Shown piece after piece: positions 1 to 8,071 of a stretch of 40,516 nt of DNA. Source of the DNA: an uncultured Collinsella sp. (GTDB lineage: Bacteria > Actinomycetota > Coriobacteriia > Coriobacteriales > Coriobacteriaceae); contig URIK01000002.1 in the NCBI GenBank assembly GCA_900547855.1, positions 1 to 40,516 on the forward strand. Direction: 5' to 3'. Numbering within the stretch: the first letter of the stretch is position 1; every line of letters starts with the position of its first letter. The notes under the pieces are model-generated. The model was not told the DNA's origin and did no database searches. It worked only from the letters and a program-made list of their open reading frames with translations. A program made the translations under genes and the position numbers.

Positions 1-3
1 CTC

Positions 4-39
4 GCACGGAGAGCACATTAAGTGCTCTCCGGCTCGTGC
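4..39. repeat. Nested inverted repeat downstream of gyrA terminator
   Basis: A perfect 9-bp stem, GGAGAGCAC (8-16) with GTGCTCTCC (22-30) around a 5-nt loop, sits inside an outer GCACG (4-8) / CGTGC (35-39) pairing. No run of T follows on either strand, so it is not an obvious terminator. It lies beyond the gyrA terminator, at the window edge, so it may belong to a neighbouring transcription unit that is not visible. Confidence 0.35.
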
Positions 40-103
40 GGAACTCGCGATCGACTTCGCATGCCGCCGTGCGACCGGGGCGAACACGAGTCCCAAGGTT
101 TTC

Positions 104-137
104 AAAAAAGCGGTCGGCGCGCAGGTGCGCCGACCGC
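104..137 (-). terminator. Intrinsic terminator of gyrBA
   Basis: On the minus strand an 11-bp perfect GC-rich stem (110-120 with 127-137, 6-nt loop) is followed by six T (104-109 on the plus strand are A). It lies 40 bp past the gyrA stop and closes the gyrB-gyrA operon. Confidence 0.88.
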
Positions 138-177
138 CGATATATGGGGTCTGATATTTTCTACCAGCTAGGGCCTC

Positions 178-2916
178 TTACTCGTCTAGGAGATCTTCTG
201 GCATGTCGTTGCCGTCGCCTAGATCGACAGGGGTTTCTTCGGGGGCAGAGCCTTTTTCTGTGGCTTCGCCTTCGGGCTTCTCTTTGGCTGCCGTCATGCG
301 GGCTACGGCGCATACGCGGTCGTTGTCGTCGACGGTCATCATCTTGACGCCCTGGGTGGCGCGGCCGGTCTGGCTGATCTCGTCGGTCTTGACGCGAATG
401 ACCGTCGCGCCCTCCGTCACGATGAACAGCTCGTGCTGTGGGCCCACCGTCTTCATGGCCGCGAGGTTACCCTTACGCTCGGTCATTTGGATGGTGTAGA
501 CGCCCTGACCGCCGCGATTCTGCTCCGGATAGTCCGCGACCGGCGTGCGCTTGCCGTAGCCGCGCTCGGTGATGACGAACAGATCGCCGTTGCCGTTAGT
601 GACTTCCATGCCCAGAACGCTCACGCCGTCCTTCAGACCGATACCGCGAACGCCGCTGGTGTCGCGGCCGGTGGCGCGCACCTGCTCCTCGGAGAACATG
701 ATCGCCTTGCCCGCAGTGGTGGCCAGGATAATCTTGTCGCCCTCGCGCACGCGGCGCACGTTCAGCAGCGCGTCGTCGTCACGCAGGTTGATAGCAATCA
801 GGCCGTCGCGACGGCTGCGGTCATATGCGCTCATCACGGTCTTCTTGACCATGCCGCTCTTAGTGGCAAACATCAGGTACTCGTCGGCCGGGAACTCGCG
901 GCAGCTGATAACGCTCGCGATCTTCTCGCCTTCCTCGAAGGGCAGCAGGTTGACGATCGCGGTACCGCGCGCCTGGCGCGTACCCACCGGCAGCTCGTGC
1001 ACCTTCAGGCGATAGACCTTGCCCTTGCTCGAGAAGAACAGCACGTACTCGTGCGTGGACGCGATGAACATCTCGTCGATAACGTCGTCCTCTTTGAGGT
1101 TGACGCCCGATACGCCCTTGCCGCCGCGCTTCTGGGCGCGGTAGGCAGCCACCGGGATGCGCTTGACATAGCCGGTGTGGGTGATGGTCACGACCATGTC
1201 CTCGTCGGCGATAAGGTCCTCGACATCCAGGTCCTTCTCAACCTGGCTGATCTCGGTGCGGCGCTTGTCGCCAAACTTCTTGGAGATCTCGCGCATCTCC
1301 TCCTTGATGACGCCCAGGATCTTCTCCTCATGCGCCAGCAGGTCCTCGTAGTAGGCGATGGCGCGGCGCAGACCGTCCAACTCTTCTTGGATCTTGTCGC
1401 GCTCCAGGCCGGTCAGGCGGCGCAGCTTCATCTCGAGGATGGCCGTGGTCTGCTCGGGCGTAAAGCCAAAGCGCTCGATCAAGCGGCTGCTGGCCTCGGA
1501 GTCGGTCTGCGAGGAGCGGATGATGCTAATGACCTCGTCAATATGGTCAAGGGCCATCAGGTAACCCTCGAGGATATGCGCGCGGGCCTGGGCCTTCTTA
1601 AGGTCGAAGCGGGTGCGGCGGGTGACTACGTCGACCTGGTGGTCGATGTAGTGCTGCAGCATCTCGCGCAGGCTCAGGCATTTGGGAACGCCGTTGACGA
1701 GCGCCAGGTTGTTGGCGCCAAAGGTCGTCTGCAGCGAGGTGTACTTATACAGATTGTTGAGCACGACCTGCGGAATGACGCCCTTCTTGAGCTCGATGAC
1801 CAGACGGATACCCTTCTGGTTGGACTCATCGCGCATATCCGAGATGCCCTCGATGCGCTTGTCGTTGACGAGCTGGGCGATCTTCTCCTGCAGGGTGCCC
1901 TTGTTGACCATGTAGGGAATCTCGGTAAAGACCAGACGGCTGCGACCGGTCTTGGTGGACTCCACGTGCGCCTTGGCACGCACGGTAATGGAGCCGCGGC
2001 CGGTCTCGTAGCTCTGCTTAATGCCGGCGCTGCCCATGATGATGGCGCCGGTGGGGAAGTCCGGACCGGGCATGATCTGCATGAGCTCGTCAACGGTGGC
2101 GTCGGGGTTGTCGATCAGGTAGCAGGTGGCCTCGATCGCCTCGGTGAGGTTATGCGGGGCGATGTTGGTGGCCATGCCGACGGCGATGCCCTGGCTGCCG
2201 TTGACCAGCAGGTTGGGGAAGCGCGCAGGCAGCGCCACGGGCTCGGCGAGCGATTCGTCGTAGTTGGGCTGCCAGTCGACGGTATCCTTCTGCAAGTCAC
2301 GCAGCAGTTCCATGGCGGGCTTTGCCAGGCGGCTCTCGGTGTAACGCATGGCCGCCGCGCCGTCGCCGTCGATGTTACCGAAGTTACCGTGACCGTCGAT
2401 GAGCGGCGTGCGCATGGAGAACCACTGCGCCAGGCGGACCATGGCCTCATAGACCGCGGAATCGCCGTGCGGGTGGTACTTACCGATAACTTCGCCGACC
2501 GTCCAGGCCGACTTCTTGTGCGGTCGGTTGGGGTAGATGCCGCTCTCGTTCATCGCGTACAGGATGCGGCGGTGAACCGGCTTTAAGCCGTCGCGCACGT
2601 CCGGTAGGGCGCGCGCCGTGATAACCGACATCGAATACTCGATGAACGACTGCTTCATCTCGCGACCGAACTCCGAAATCTGGAGCTGGCCGCCGTTGAT
2701 ATCCTCACCGGCCGAGGCACCACGGTCGACTTCACCAAAGCTCTCCTCGAGCTCGGCGTCGTCTTCTTCCTCATCATCATCGGCATCGGGGTTATAGGCG
2801 TCCGGGTCGCCGTCCTCGCCCTGCTCAGCACGGGCAAGCAGGCGCTTCAGATCATCGGGCATACCGGCATCGCCGGCCTCGTCCATATCCTCGCTATTGT
2901 TGATATCGTCTGCCAC
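178..2916 (-). CDS. gyrA: DNA gyrase subunit A, with acidic N-terminal extension
   Basis: Breakage-reunion subunit of DNA gyrase, which introduces negative supercoils. The catalytic tyrosine is Tyr192 in the AAMRYTES motif, the quinolone-resistance region HPHGDSAVYEA (residues 148-158) has the usual Ser153, and the GyrA box RGGKGV opens the C-terminal beta-pinwheel. The GTG start at 2916 has a strong AGAGGAGG site just upstream and lies 11 bp after gyrB, so the long N-terminus is probably translated. About 75 residues precede the point where E. coli GyrA begins. They are rich in Asp and Glu, with DDDEEEDD at about 47-54. The C-terminal tail is also acidic. Serine at the Ser83 equivalent is the quinolone-sensitive state in well-studied species. 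Confidence 0.97.
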   Translation of the reverse strand: MADDINNSEDMDEAGDAGMPDDLKRLLARAEQGEDGDPDAYNPDADDDEEEDDAELEESFGEVDRGASAGEDINGGQLQISEFGREMKQSFIEYSMSVITARALPDVRDGLKPVHRRILYAMNESGIYPNRPHKKSAWTVGEVIGKYHPHGDSAVYEAMVRLAQWFSMRTPLIDGHGNFGNIDGDGAAAMRYTESRLAKPAMELLRDLQKDTVDWQPNYDESLAEPVALPARFPNLLVNGSQGIAVGMATNIAPHNLTEAIEATCYLIDNPDATVDELMQIMPGPDFPTGAIIMGSAGIKQSYETGRGSITVRAKAHVESTKTGRSRLVFTEIPYMVNKGTLQEKIAQLVNDKRIEGISDMRDESNQKGIRLVIELKKGVIPQVVLNNLYKYTSLQTTFGANNLALVNGVPKCLSLREMLQHYIDHQVDVVTRRTRFDLKKAQARAHILEGYLMALDHIDEVISIIRSSQTDSEASSRLIERFGFTPEQTTAILEMKLRRLTGLERDKIQEELDGLRRAIAYYEDLLAHEEKILGVIKEEMREISKKFGDKRRTEISQVEKDLDVEDLIADEDMVVTITHTGYVKRIPVAAYRAQKRGGKGVSGVNLKEDDVIDEMFIASTHEYVLFFSSKGKVYRLKVHELPVGTRQARGTAIVNLLPFEEGEKIASVISCREFPADEYLMFATKSGMVKKTVMSAYDRSRRDGLIAINLRDDDALLNVRRVREGDKIILATTAGKAIMFSEEQVRATGRDTSGVRGIGLKDGVSVLGMEVTNGNGDLFVITERGYGKRTPVADYPEQNRGGQGVYTIQMTERKGNLAAMKTVGPQHELFIVTEGATVIRVKTDEISQTGRATQGVKMMTVDDNDRVCAVARMTAAKEKPEGEATEKGSAPEETPVDLGDGNDMPEDLLDE

Positions 2917-2927
2917 GTTACCTCCTC

Positions 2928-4958
2928 TTAAGCGTCAAGGAAACGCGCGTCATGCGCATGTTTTTCAATGTACTCGCGGCGATAGCCGACCTCGGAACCC
3001 ATCAGCTCGCGCACGGCGCGGTCCGCCACCACGGCGTCCTCGATCGACACACGCTGCAGAATGCGGGTCTTTGGGTCCATCGTCGTCGAGGCAAGCTGTT
3101 TGGGGTCCATCTCGCCCAGGCCCTTGTAGCGCTGGACGGTATAGCCCTTGCGCTTTTTGGTGATCTTGCCGTCCTTGGCCTTGCCGTCCTCGTCGTTATC
3201 GTCGGAGTTCAGGCCCAGGCTCTGGATGGTGTCGCGCAGGATCTCGTCTTCGGGCTGGCGGCCGTTGGGATACACGTAGTGGATCTTGTTGCGCACCTTA
3301 ATGCCAAAGATGGGCGGGCAGGCAACATAGACGTAGCCGGCATCGATCAGCGGACGCATGTACTTGTAGAAGAACGTCAGCAGCAGGATGCGGATATGCG
3401 CACCGTCGACGTCTGCATCGGTCATGATGATGATCTTGTGGTAGCGCGCCTTGGTGATATCAAAGTCGCCGCCGTCGCCGGCACTCGTCGTGACGCCGCA
3501 GCCGATCGCGGTAATCAGCGACTGGATGGTGTCACTCGAGAATGCGCGATGGTCACCAACGCGTTCGACGTTCAAAATCTTGCCTCGCAGGGGCAGAATC
3601 GCCTGGATGTCTCGGCGACGGCCATCCTTGGCCGAACCGCCTGCCGAGTCGCCCTCTACGATGAAGAGCTCGGTCAGCTCGGCATCGCGCACTGAGCAGT
3701 CGGCGAGCTTACCGGGCAGGGACGCCGTCTCGAGCAGGCTCTTGCGACGGGTCGCCTCGCGCGCCTTGCGGGCGGCATTGCGCGCCTTGCAGGCCTGTTG
3801 CGCCTTCTTGACAATCTCGCGGGCGGGCTTGGGATGCTCCTCGAGGTAATCGACAAGGCCGTCGGTCACAATCTTGAGCGTGAGCGCGCGCATATAGGAG
3901 CTGCCGAGCTTGGCCTTGGTCTGGCCCTCAAACTGCGGATCAGGCAGCTTGACCGAGATAACGGCCGAAAGGCCCTCGCGCACATCGTCGCCGGTCAGGT
4001 TGGCGTCTTTTTCCTTGAGCAGGTTCTGTTTGCGCGCGTAATCGTTGATCACGCGGGTGAGCGCCGTGCGGAAGCCCTCAAGGTGCATGCCGCCTTCGGG
4101 GGTGTAGATGTCGTTGGCAAACGACATGACGTTCTCGCCGTAGCCGCTATTCCACTGCAGGGAAACCTCAACCTCGCCCATCTTGGCCACAGGCGCGTCC
4201 GGGTCCGATTTGCCCTCGATGTAGATGGGCTCCTTAAAGGCCTCGGGGACGTCCTTGCCCTCGTTGAGGAACTTGACGAAGTCGATGATGCCGCCCTCGT
4301 AGCAAAACTCCTCCACGTGGGGAGTCGCTTCGCGCTCGTCGGTCAGCACGATTTTGAGGTTCTTATTGAGGAACGCCGTCTCCTGCAGACGGTTATGCAG
4401 CGTATCGAAATCGTAGATGCAGGTCTCGAAGATCTCATCGTCGGGCCAGAAGGTGACGGTGGTGCCCGTCGAATCCGAGGTGCCCACGACCTCCATCTTC
4501 TTGACGGTCTTGCCGCGCGAGAACTCCATCTCGTAGGTGTTGCCATCGCGACGAACCTGAACGACCACGCGCTTGGACAGTGCGTTGACGACGGAGATGC
4601 CCACGCCGTGCAGGCCGCCCGAGACCTTATAGGCCGAGTTATCGAACTTACCGCCGGCGTGCAAGATCGTCATGACGACCTCGAGCGTCGGGATCTTTTT
4701 AACAGGGTGCTCGTCGACGGGGATGCCGCGCCCGTTGTCGACGACCGTGATGGAGTTGTCGGCGTGGACCGTCACCTGGATCTCGGTGCAGAAACCGGCC
4801 ATGGCCTCGTCGACGGAGTTGTCAACGATCTCCCACACCAGGTGATGCAGACCGCTGGCGCTCGTCGAGCCGATATACATGCCCGGGCGCTTACGAACGG
4901 CCTCGAGACCTTCGAGAATCTTAATCTCGCCGCCATCGTAATCGTTTTCGTTTGCCAC
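2928..4958 (-). CDS. gyrB: DNA gyrase subunit B
   Basis: ATPase subunit of gyrase. GHKL motifs include EIVDNSVDEAMAG near the N-terminus, DNGRGIPVD and GGLHGVG. The TOPRIM part shows VEGDSAGGSAK, the IMTDADVDGAHI acidic metal site and the C-terminal QRYKGLGEM. I start it at GTG 4958 because AAGGAGG sits directly upstream. The longer in-frame TTG at 4976 would place the ribosome-binding site inside the coding sequence. That gives 676 residues, normal for the family. It forms an operon with gyrA, 11 bp downstream. Confidence 0.97.
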   Translation of the reverse strand: MANENDYDGGEIKILEGLEAVRKRPGMYIGSTSASGLHHLVWEIVDNSVDEAMAGFCTEIQVTVHADNSITVVDNGRGIPVDEHPVKKIPTLEVVMTILHAGGKFDNSAYKVSGGLHGVGISVVNALSKRVVVQVRRDGNTYEMEFSRGKTVKKMEVVGTSDSTGTTVTFWPDDEIFETCIYDFDTLHNRLQETAFLNKNLKIVLTDEREATPHVEEFCYEGGIIDFVKFLNEGKDVPEAFKEPIYIEGKSDPDAPVAKMGEVEVSLQWNSGYGENVMSFANDIYTPEGGMHLEGFRTALTRVINDYARKQNLLKEKDANLTGDDVREGLSAVISVKLPDPQFEGQTKAKLGSSYMRALTLKIVTDGLVDYLEEHPKPAREIVKKAQQACKARNAARKAREATRRKSLLETASLPGKLADCSVRDAELTELFIVEGDSAGGSAKDGRRRDIQAILPLRGKILNVERVGDHRAFSSDTIQSLITAIGCGVTTSAGDGGDFDITKARYHKIIIMTDADVDGAHIRILLLTFFYKYMRPLIDAGYVYVACPPIFGIKVRNKIHYVYPNGRQPEDEILRDTIQSLGLNSDDNDEDGKAKDGKITKKRKGYTVQRYKGLGEMDPKQLASTTMDPKTRILQRVSIEDAVVADRAVRELMGSEVGYRREYIEKHAHDARFLDA

Positions 4959-5007
4959 ACGTCCTCCTTCAGTCAAGAAAATGTGTACAGCCTTACTAGT
5001 TTATCGT

Positions 5008-5037
5008 AAAAAAATACCCTCGGGAACGAGGGTATTT
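5008..5037 (-). terminator. Intrinsic terminator after the dciA-like gene
   Basis: An 11-bp perfect stem, AAATACCCTCG (5012-5022) with CGAGGGTATTT (5027-5037), has a GGAA loop and on the minus strand runs into seven T (5008-5014). It separates the recF/dciA unit from gyrB, so the gyrB promoter must lie between this hairpin and 4958. I see no convincing -35/-10 pair there. Confidence 0.85.
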
Positions 5038-5063
5038 GGCTCTACAAGGCCACCAGATGCGAT

Positions 5064-5627
5064 TTAAGGCTCTTTTTTGCTTTGCACGCCCTTGGCCCAC
5101 TCGGCGCTGGCTCTCATGGCGTTCTCGAGGGCCTCGCGCAGTTTTTGGTCTTCGATGGGCGCCACTTGGCACTCAATCTCGGTGCGCTCGGCCTCACTGA
5201 GGTCGGCGTGCGGAGCCGGCGGGCGCTCGGTCGTCGCCGGGCGCAGGCGCTCCCTGGCGGCGGGTGGCGTGTGACCGGGCGCGGTGGTTTTGAACACCAG
5301 GCCGTCCACATGTGCACCGGCGCGCTCCATACGTGCGCGGATGATCTCACACAACAGCGTCATTTCCTGCGTCCACGAGGGCGAGTCGAGGTACACCAGC
5401 AGCTCATTGGACTCGGGCAGGTAGCGCAGGCCCGTCACATGGCGCCCCTCGCGCGTGCCCGAGCACACCGCATTCCAGGCGCGATAGACCGTGCGCGACT
5501 CCTCGGCAGCCTCCATCTGCGCACGGCGCTCTGGCGTCGCGGCCGCCAGGATGCGCTGACGCTCTGCGTTCAAAAATCCACTGAAGGCAACCGTTTCGCT
5601 CTCGCGCTCGTAATTAGCACGTCTCAC
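5064..5627 (-). CDS. DciA-like DUF721 family protein
   Basis: A 187-residue protein downstream of recF, the usual place for the DUF721 family, whose DciA members load or recruit the replicative helicase. The recognisable part is the central segment VYRAWNAVCSG, then HVTGLRYLPESNELLVYLDSP and the following helix, which fits the DUF721 fold. The C-terminal third is Pro/Arg-rich and then acidic, with no known motif. The GTG start lies inside the end of recF (14-bp overlap), implying translational coupling. Assignment rests on position and the DUF721-like core; helicase recruitment here is inference. Confidence 0.72.
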   Translation of the reverse strand: MRRANYERESETVAFSGFLNAERQRILAAATPERRAQMEAAEESRTVYRAWNAVCSGTREGRHVTGLRYLPESNELLVYLDSPSWTQEMTLLCEIIRARMERAGAHVDGLVFKTTAPGHTPPAARERLRPATTERPPAPHADLSEAERTEIECQVAPIEDQKLREALENAMRASAEWAKGVQSKKEP

Positions 5628-6720
5628 CCATGCTCACCACCTTGGCTCGATCAAGCAGGTCATCGGTAAAGTACCCCAAGTTGGTCGTGGTTATGACCGT
5701 CTGGATATCATCGCCGATCAGCCGCAGGAAAGCACCGCGACGCTCGCCGTCGAGCTCGCTCATCACGTCGTCCAGAAGCAACAGCGGAGCAGTACCCAGA
5801 ACATCGCGAGCCACGGCCACCTCGGCCACCTTCCAGGACAGTACCAACGTTCGCTGCTGTCCTTGGCTGGCAAATGAACGAGCGGAGCGACCCGCCACGG
5901 TAAATTCAATCTCGTCGCGGTGCGGCCCCACCAGCGTCACGCCGCGGCGAATTTCCTCGTCGGCGTGCTCATCAAGGGCGGCCAGCATGCGCTCGTACGC
6001 CCAGCCCTTCAGCTCTTCGCGATCCTCGACCTGGGGCAAATCCCCCAGCGTGGACGTATAGGTCACGTTGGCAGCCTCGCCGGACGCCACTTGCCCGTAG
6101 GCAGTGCGCACATGGCCCGCCAGCCGGTCGATTAGGGCCAACCGGTGCACGAGCAGGGCCGAGCCCGCGCGGGCAATCGAATCGTTCCACGCGCCGAGCA
6201 TCTCACGGCAGCACCAGGTCTCCTTGAGCAAGGCGTTACGCTGGGTCACGCAGCGCCCATAGGTGCTCGCAAGATCGGCATAGCGTGCGCTCAGTTGCAT
6301 GCCAAAGTCATCGAGGGCGGCGCGGCGCACACTGGCGCCTCGCTTAACCATGTCCAGATGGTCGGGGCAAAACAGCACGCTCGGTAGAACCCCGCGCACA
6401 CCGGCGGCAGAGCATCTCTTGCCGTTGCGGCTAAACGAGCGCTTACCGTCCTCCGCGCTCAATCCCATATCAAGCACGCGGCCGTCGCCCTCGAGCCTCA
6501 GCTCGACCTTGCACGAGCCCACGCCATCATGGACGAGCTGGGCTGCGGTCGGATGCCTAAACGAGACGCCGCTCGTCAGCAGCTGCAGCGCCTCTATGAG
6601 ATTGGTCTTTCCCGCCGCGTTGGGTCCCGCAAGTATCGTCACGCCCTCGTCCAGGGCAAGGCGATAGCTACCGAAGCTGCGGTAGTGCGCGACGGAAAGA
6701 TCGCGGGCGAACATGGTCAT
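5614..6720 (-). CDS. recF: DNA replication/repair protein RecF
   Basis: SMC-like ABC ATPase that acts with RecOR to load RecA at gaps. Walker A is GPNAAGKTNLIEAL near the N-terminus, the signature is SQGQQRTLVLSWKVAEV and Walker B is APLLLLDDVMSELD. The C-terminal IQTVITTTNLGYF segment is typical. At 368 residues it is of normal length. It starts 9 bp after dnaN ends, in the standard dnaA-dnaN-recF order. Confidence 0.96.
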   Translation of the reverse strand: MTMFARDLSVAHYRSFGSYRLALDEGVTILAGPNAAGKTNLIEALQLLTSGVSFRHPTAAQLVHDGVGSCKVELRLEGDGRVLDMGLSAEDGKRSFSRNGKRCSAAGVRGVLPSVLFCPDHLDMVKRGASVRRAALDDFGMQLSARYADLASTYGRCVTQRNALLKETWCCREMLGAWNDSIARAGSALLVHRLALIDRLAGHVRTAYGQVASGEAANVTYTSTLGDLPQVEDREELKGWAYERMLAALDEHADEEIRRGVTLVGPHRDEIEFTVAGRSARSFASQGQQRTLVLSWKVAEVAVARDVLGTAPLLLLDDVMSELDGERRGAFLRLIGDDIQTVITTTNLGYFTDDLLDRAKVVSMGETC

Positions 6721-6729
6721 GGCGCAGCG

Positions 6730-7833
6730 CTAGATGCGGACCGGCATGACCAGGTACAGGTAGTTGATCTTGTCGTAGGACTTGAAGATGCCCGCCTGCG
6801 AGTAGCTCTTGAGCTCCAGCGTGATCTCCTTCTCCTTGGACAGGGCATTGAGGCAGCCGAAGATGTAGTGGTAGTTGAAGGCGATGGTACCCGACTCGCC
6901 CTCGGCCTCGACATCGATCGTCTCCTGCGCAAGGTCCTGGTCATTGGAAATGGAGGACAGGCCCATCTGTCCGTTCTCGACATCGATCTCGAACTTGACG
7001 GCGGGGTTGGCGCTCGCGATAACGGCCACGCGCTTGAGGGCGGCGTTAAAGGCGGCGACGTCGATCTTGACGCTCGTCACGCACGAATCGGGGATGAGCT
7101 GCTTGTAGTTGGGGTACACGCCCTCGATGCGGCGCGACACGTAGGTGGTGTTGCCGGCCTCAAAGACGACCTGGGTGTCGGTAGCCCCGATCATGATGGT
7201 CGCCTGGCTGGCCATGATGTTCAGCGCGTCGTTAAAGGCGTCGGCCGGAACGTTGAGCTCAAAGGAACCCTCGAGGGTCGAGGTCTCAACCTGCGTATCG
7301 CACACGGCCAAACGGAAGGAATCGGTCGCCACCAGGCGCACGGTGTTGTTCTCGACCTTCATGTGCACGCCACCCAGGATGGGGCGGGCCTTGTCGGTCG
7401 AGGTGACGCGCCACACGCGGACGACCATTTCGGACAAGATATCGGTCGGCAGTTCCACGGCGCTCTCGATGGCATAGGCCGGAAACTCGGGGAAGTCATT
7501 AGCATCAAGCGTGTTCAGTCGGAAAGAGCTCTTCTCGCAACCAATCAGCACCTGGCGCTCGGACAGCTCAAAGGTGACCGGGGCATCGGGGAGGGTCTTG
7601 GTGATATTGGAGAGCATCTTACAAGGGATAACCATCTCGCCCTCTTCTTCGACATGCGCCGCGATGCGATGACGGATCGAGATGGTGTAGTTAGAGGTCT
7701 GGAATTCCAAGATGCCGTCTTGCGCCTTGACGAGCACGCCCGACAGGATGGGAAGGGTGGATGCCGAAGCGACGCCCTTCATAACGACGCCGATGGCTTG
7801 TGTAAGCGAGCTCTGGCTGACGGTGAACTTCAT
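6730..7833 (-). CDS. dnaN: DNA polymerase III beta subunit (sliding clamp)
   Basis: Ring clamp that tethers the replicative polymerase, made of three similar domains; 367 residues is normal. Recognisable segments are the N-terminal MKFTVSQSSLTQAIGVVMKG, the DILSEMVVRVW region and the C-terminal YLVMPVRI, the family's conserved end. The ATG at 7833 has AAAGG about 9 nt upstream. The gene is preceded by a 238-bp spacer with origin-like features rather than following dnaA closely. Confidence 0.97.
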   Translation of the reverse strand: MKFTVSQSSLTQAIGVVMKGVASASTLPILSGVLVKAQDGILEFQTSNYTISIRHRIAAHVEEEGEMVIPCKMLSNITKTLPDAPVTFELSERQVLIGCEKSSFRLNTLDANDFPEFPAYAIESAVELPTDILSEMVVRVWRVTSTDKARPILGGVHMKVENNTVRLVATDSFRLAVCDTQVETSTLEGSFELNVPADAFNDALNIMASQATIMIGATDTQVVFEAGNTTYVSRRIEGVYPNYKQLIPDSCVTSVKIDVAAFNAALKRVAVIASANPAVKFEIDVENGQMGLSSISNDQDLAQETIDVEAEGESGTIAFNYHYIFGCLNALSKEKEITLELKSYSQAGIFKSYDKINYLYLVMPVRI

Positions 7834-8071
7834 CTTTTAATACCTTTCTATAGATATAAATATCTTAATAATAGTAATAGCACTGACGAAACTGTTGATT
7901 ACTCCCAAAGACGCAGGTCAGACCCAGAAAGAGAATCGACAGCAACCTGTGTGCAACGGGGGTGGTTTTCCACGTTCAAAACCTGCGCAAAACTTTTCAT
8001 CACCGCGGGTTGGGTTTTAAACACCTTATGCCCGTGGTTTCGACAAGTTTTCAACAGGTGTCTCTATTTTC
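7834..8071. other. oriC, dnaN-proximal half (candidate)
   Basis: This 238-bp spacer between dnaA and dnaN has DnaA-box-like nonamers but no canonical TTATCCACA. They are TTTTCAACA (8048-8056), GTTTCGACA (8037-8045), TTTTCCACG (7966-7974), TTTTCATCA (7994-8002) and, on the minus strand, TAATCAACA (7893-7901). The 15-mer AAGTTTTCAACAGGT (8045-8059) recurs exactly, inverted, at 11255-11269. The part next to dnaN (7840-7880) is strongly AT-rich. A bipartite origin flanking dnaA is established in Bacillus subtilis; that this is one is inference from the boxes and the strand switch. Confidence 0.68.
7866..7901 (+). other. DnaA-trio-like unwinding element with adjacent box
   Basis: Read 3' to 5' on the plus strand, 7880-7866 gives GAT AAT GAT AAT AAT, five consecutive matches to the DnaA-trio consensus (G or A, then A, then T or A). 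A 12-nt spacer and a box-like TGTTGATTA (7893-7901) lie on the dnaA side. The order dnaA, boxes, spacer, trios, AT-rich DNA, dnaN and the polarity match the basal unwinding system described in B. subtilis. Functional assignment is inference. Confidence 0.5.

Noticed and set aside
433..2586. A 717-residue plus-strand frame opposite gyrA
   Set aside because: It is antisense to an unmistakable gyrA, consists of Ala/Val/Leu/Asp-rich low-complexity sequence, and has no ribosome-binding site.
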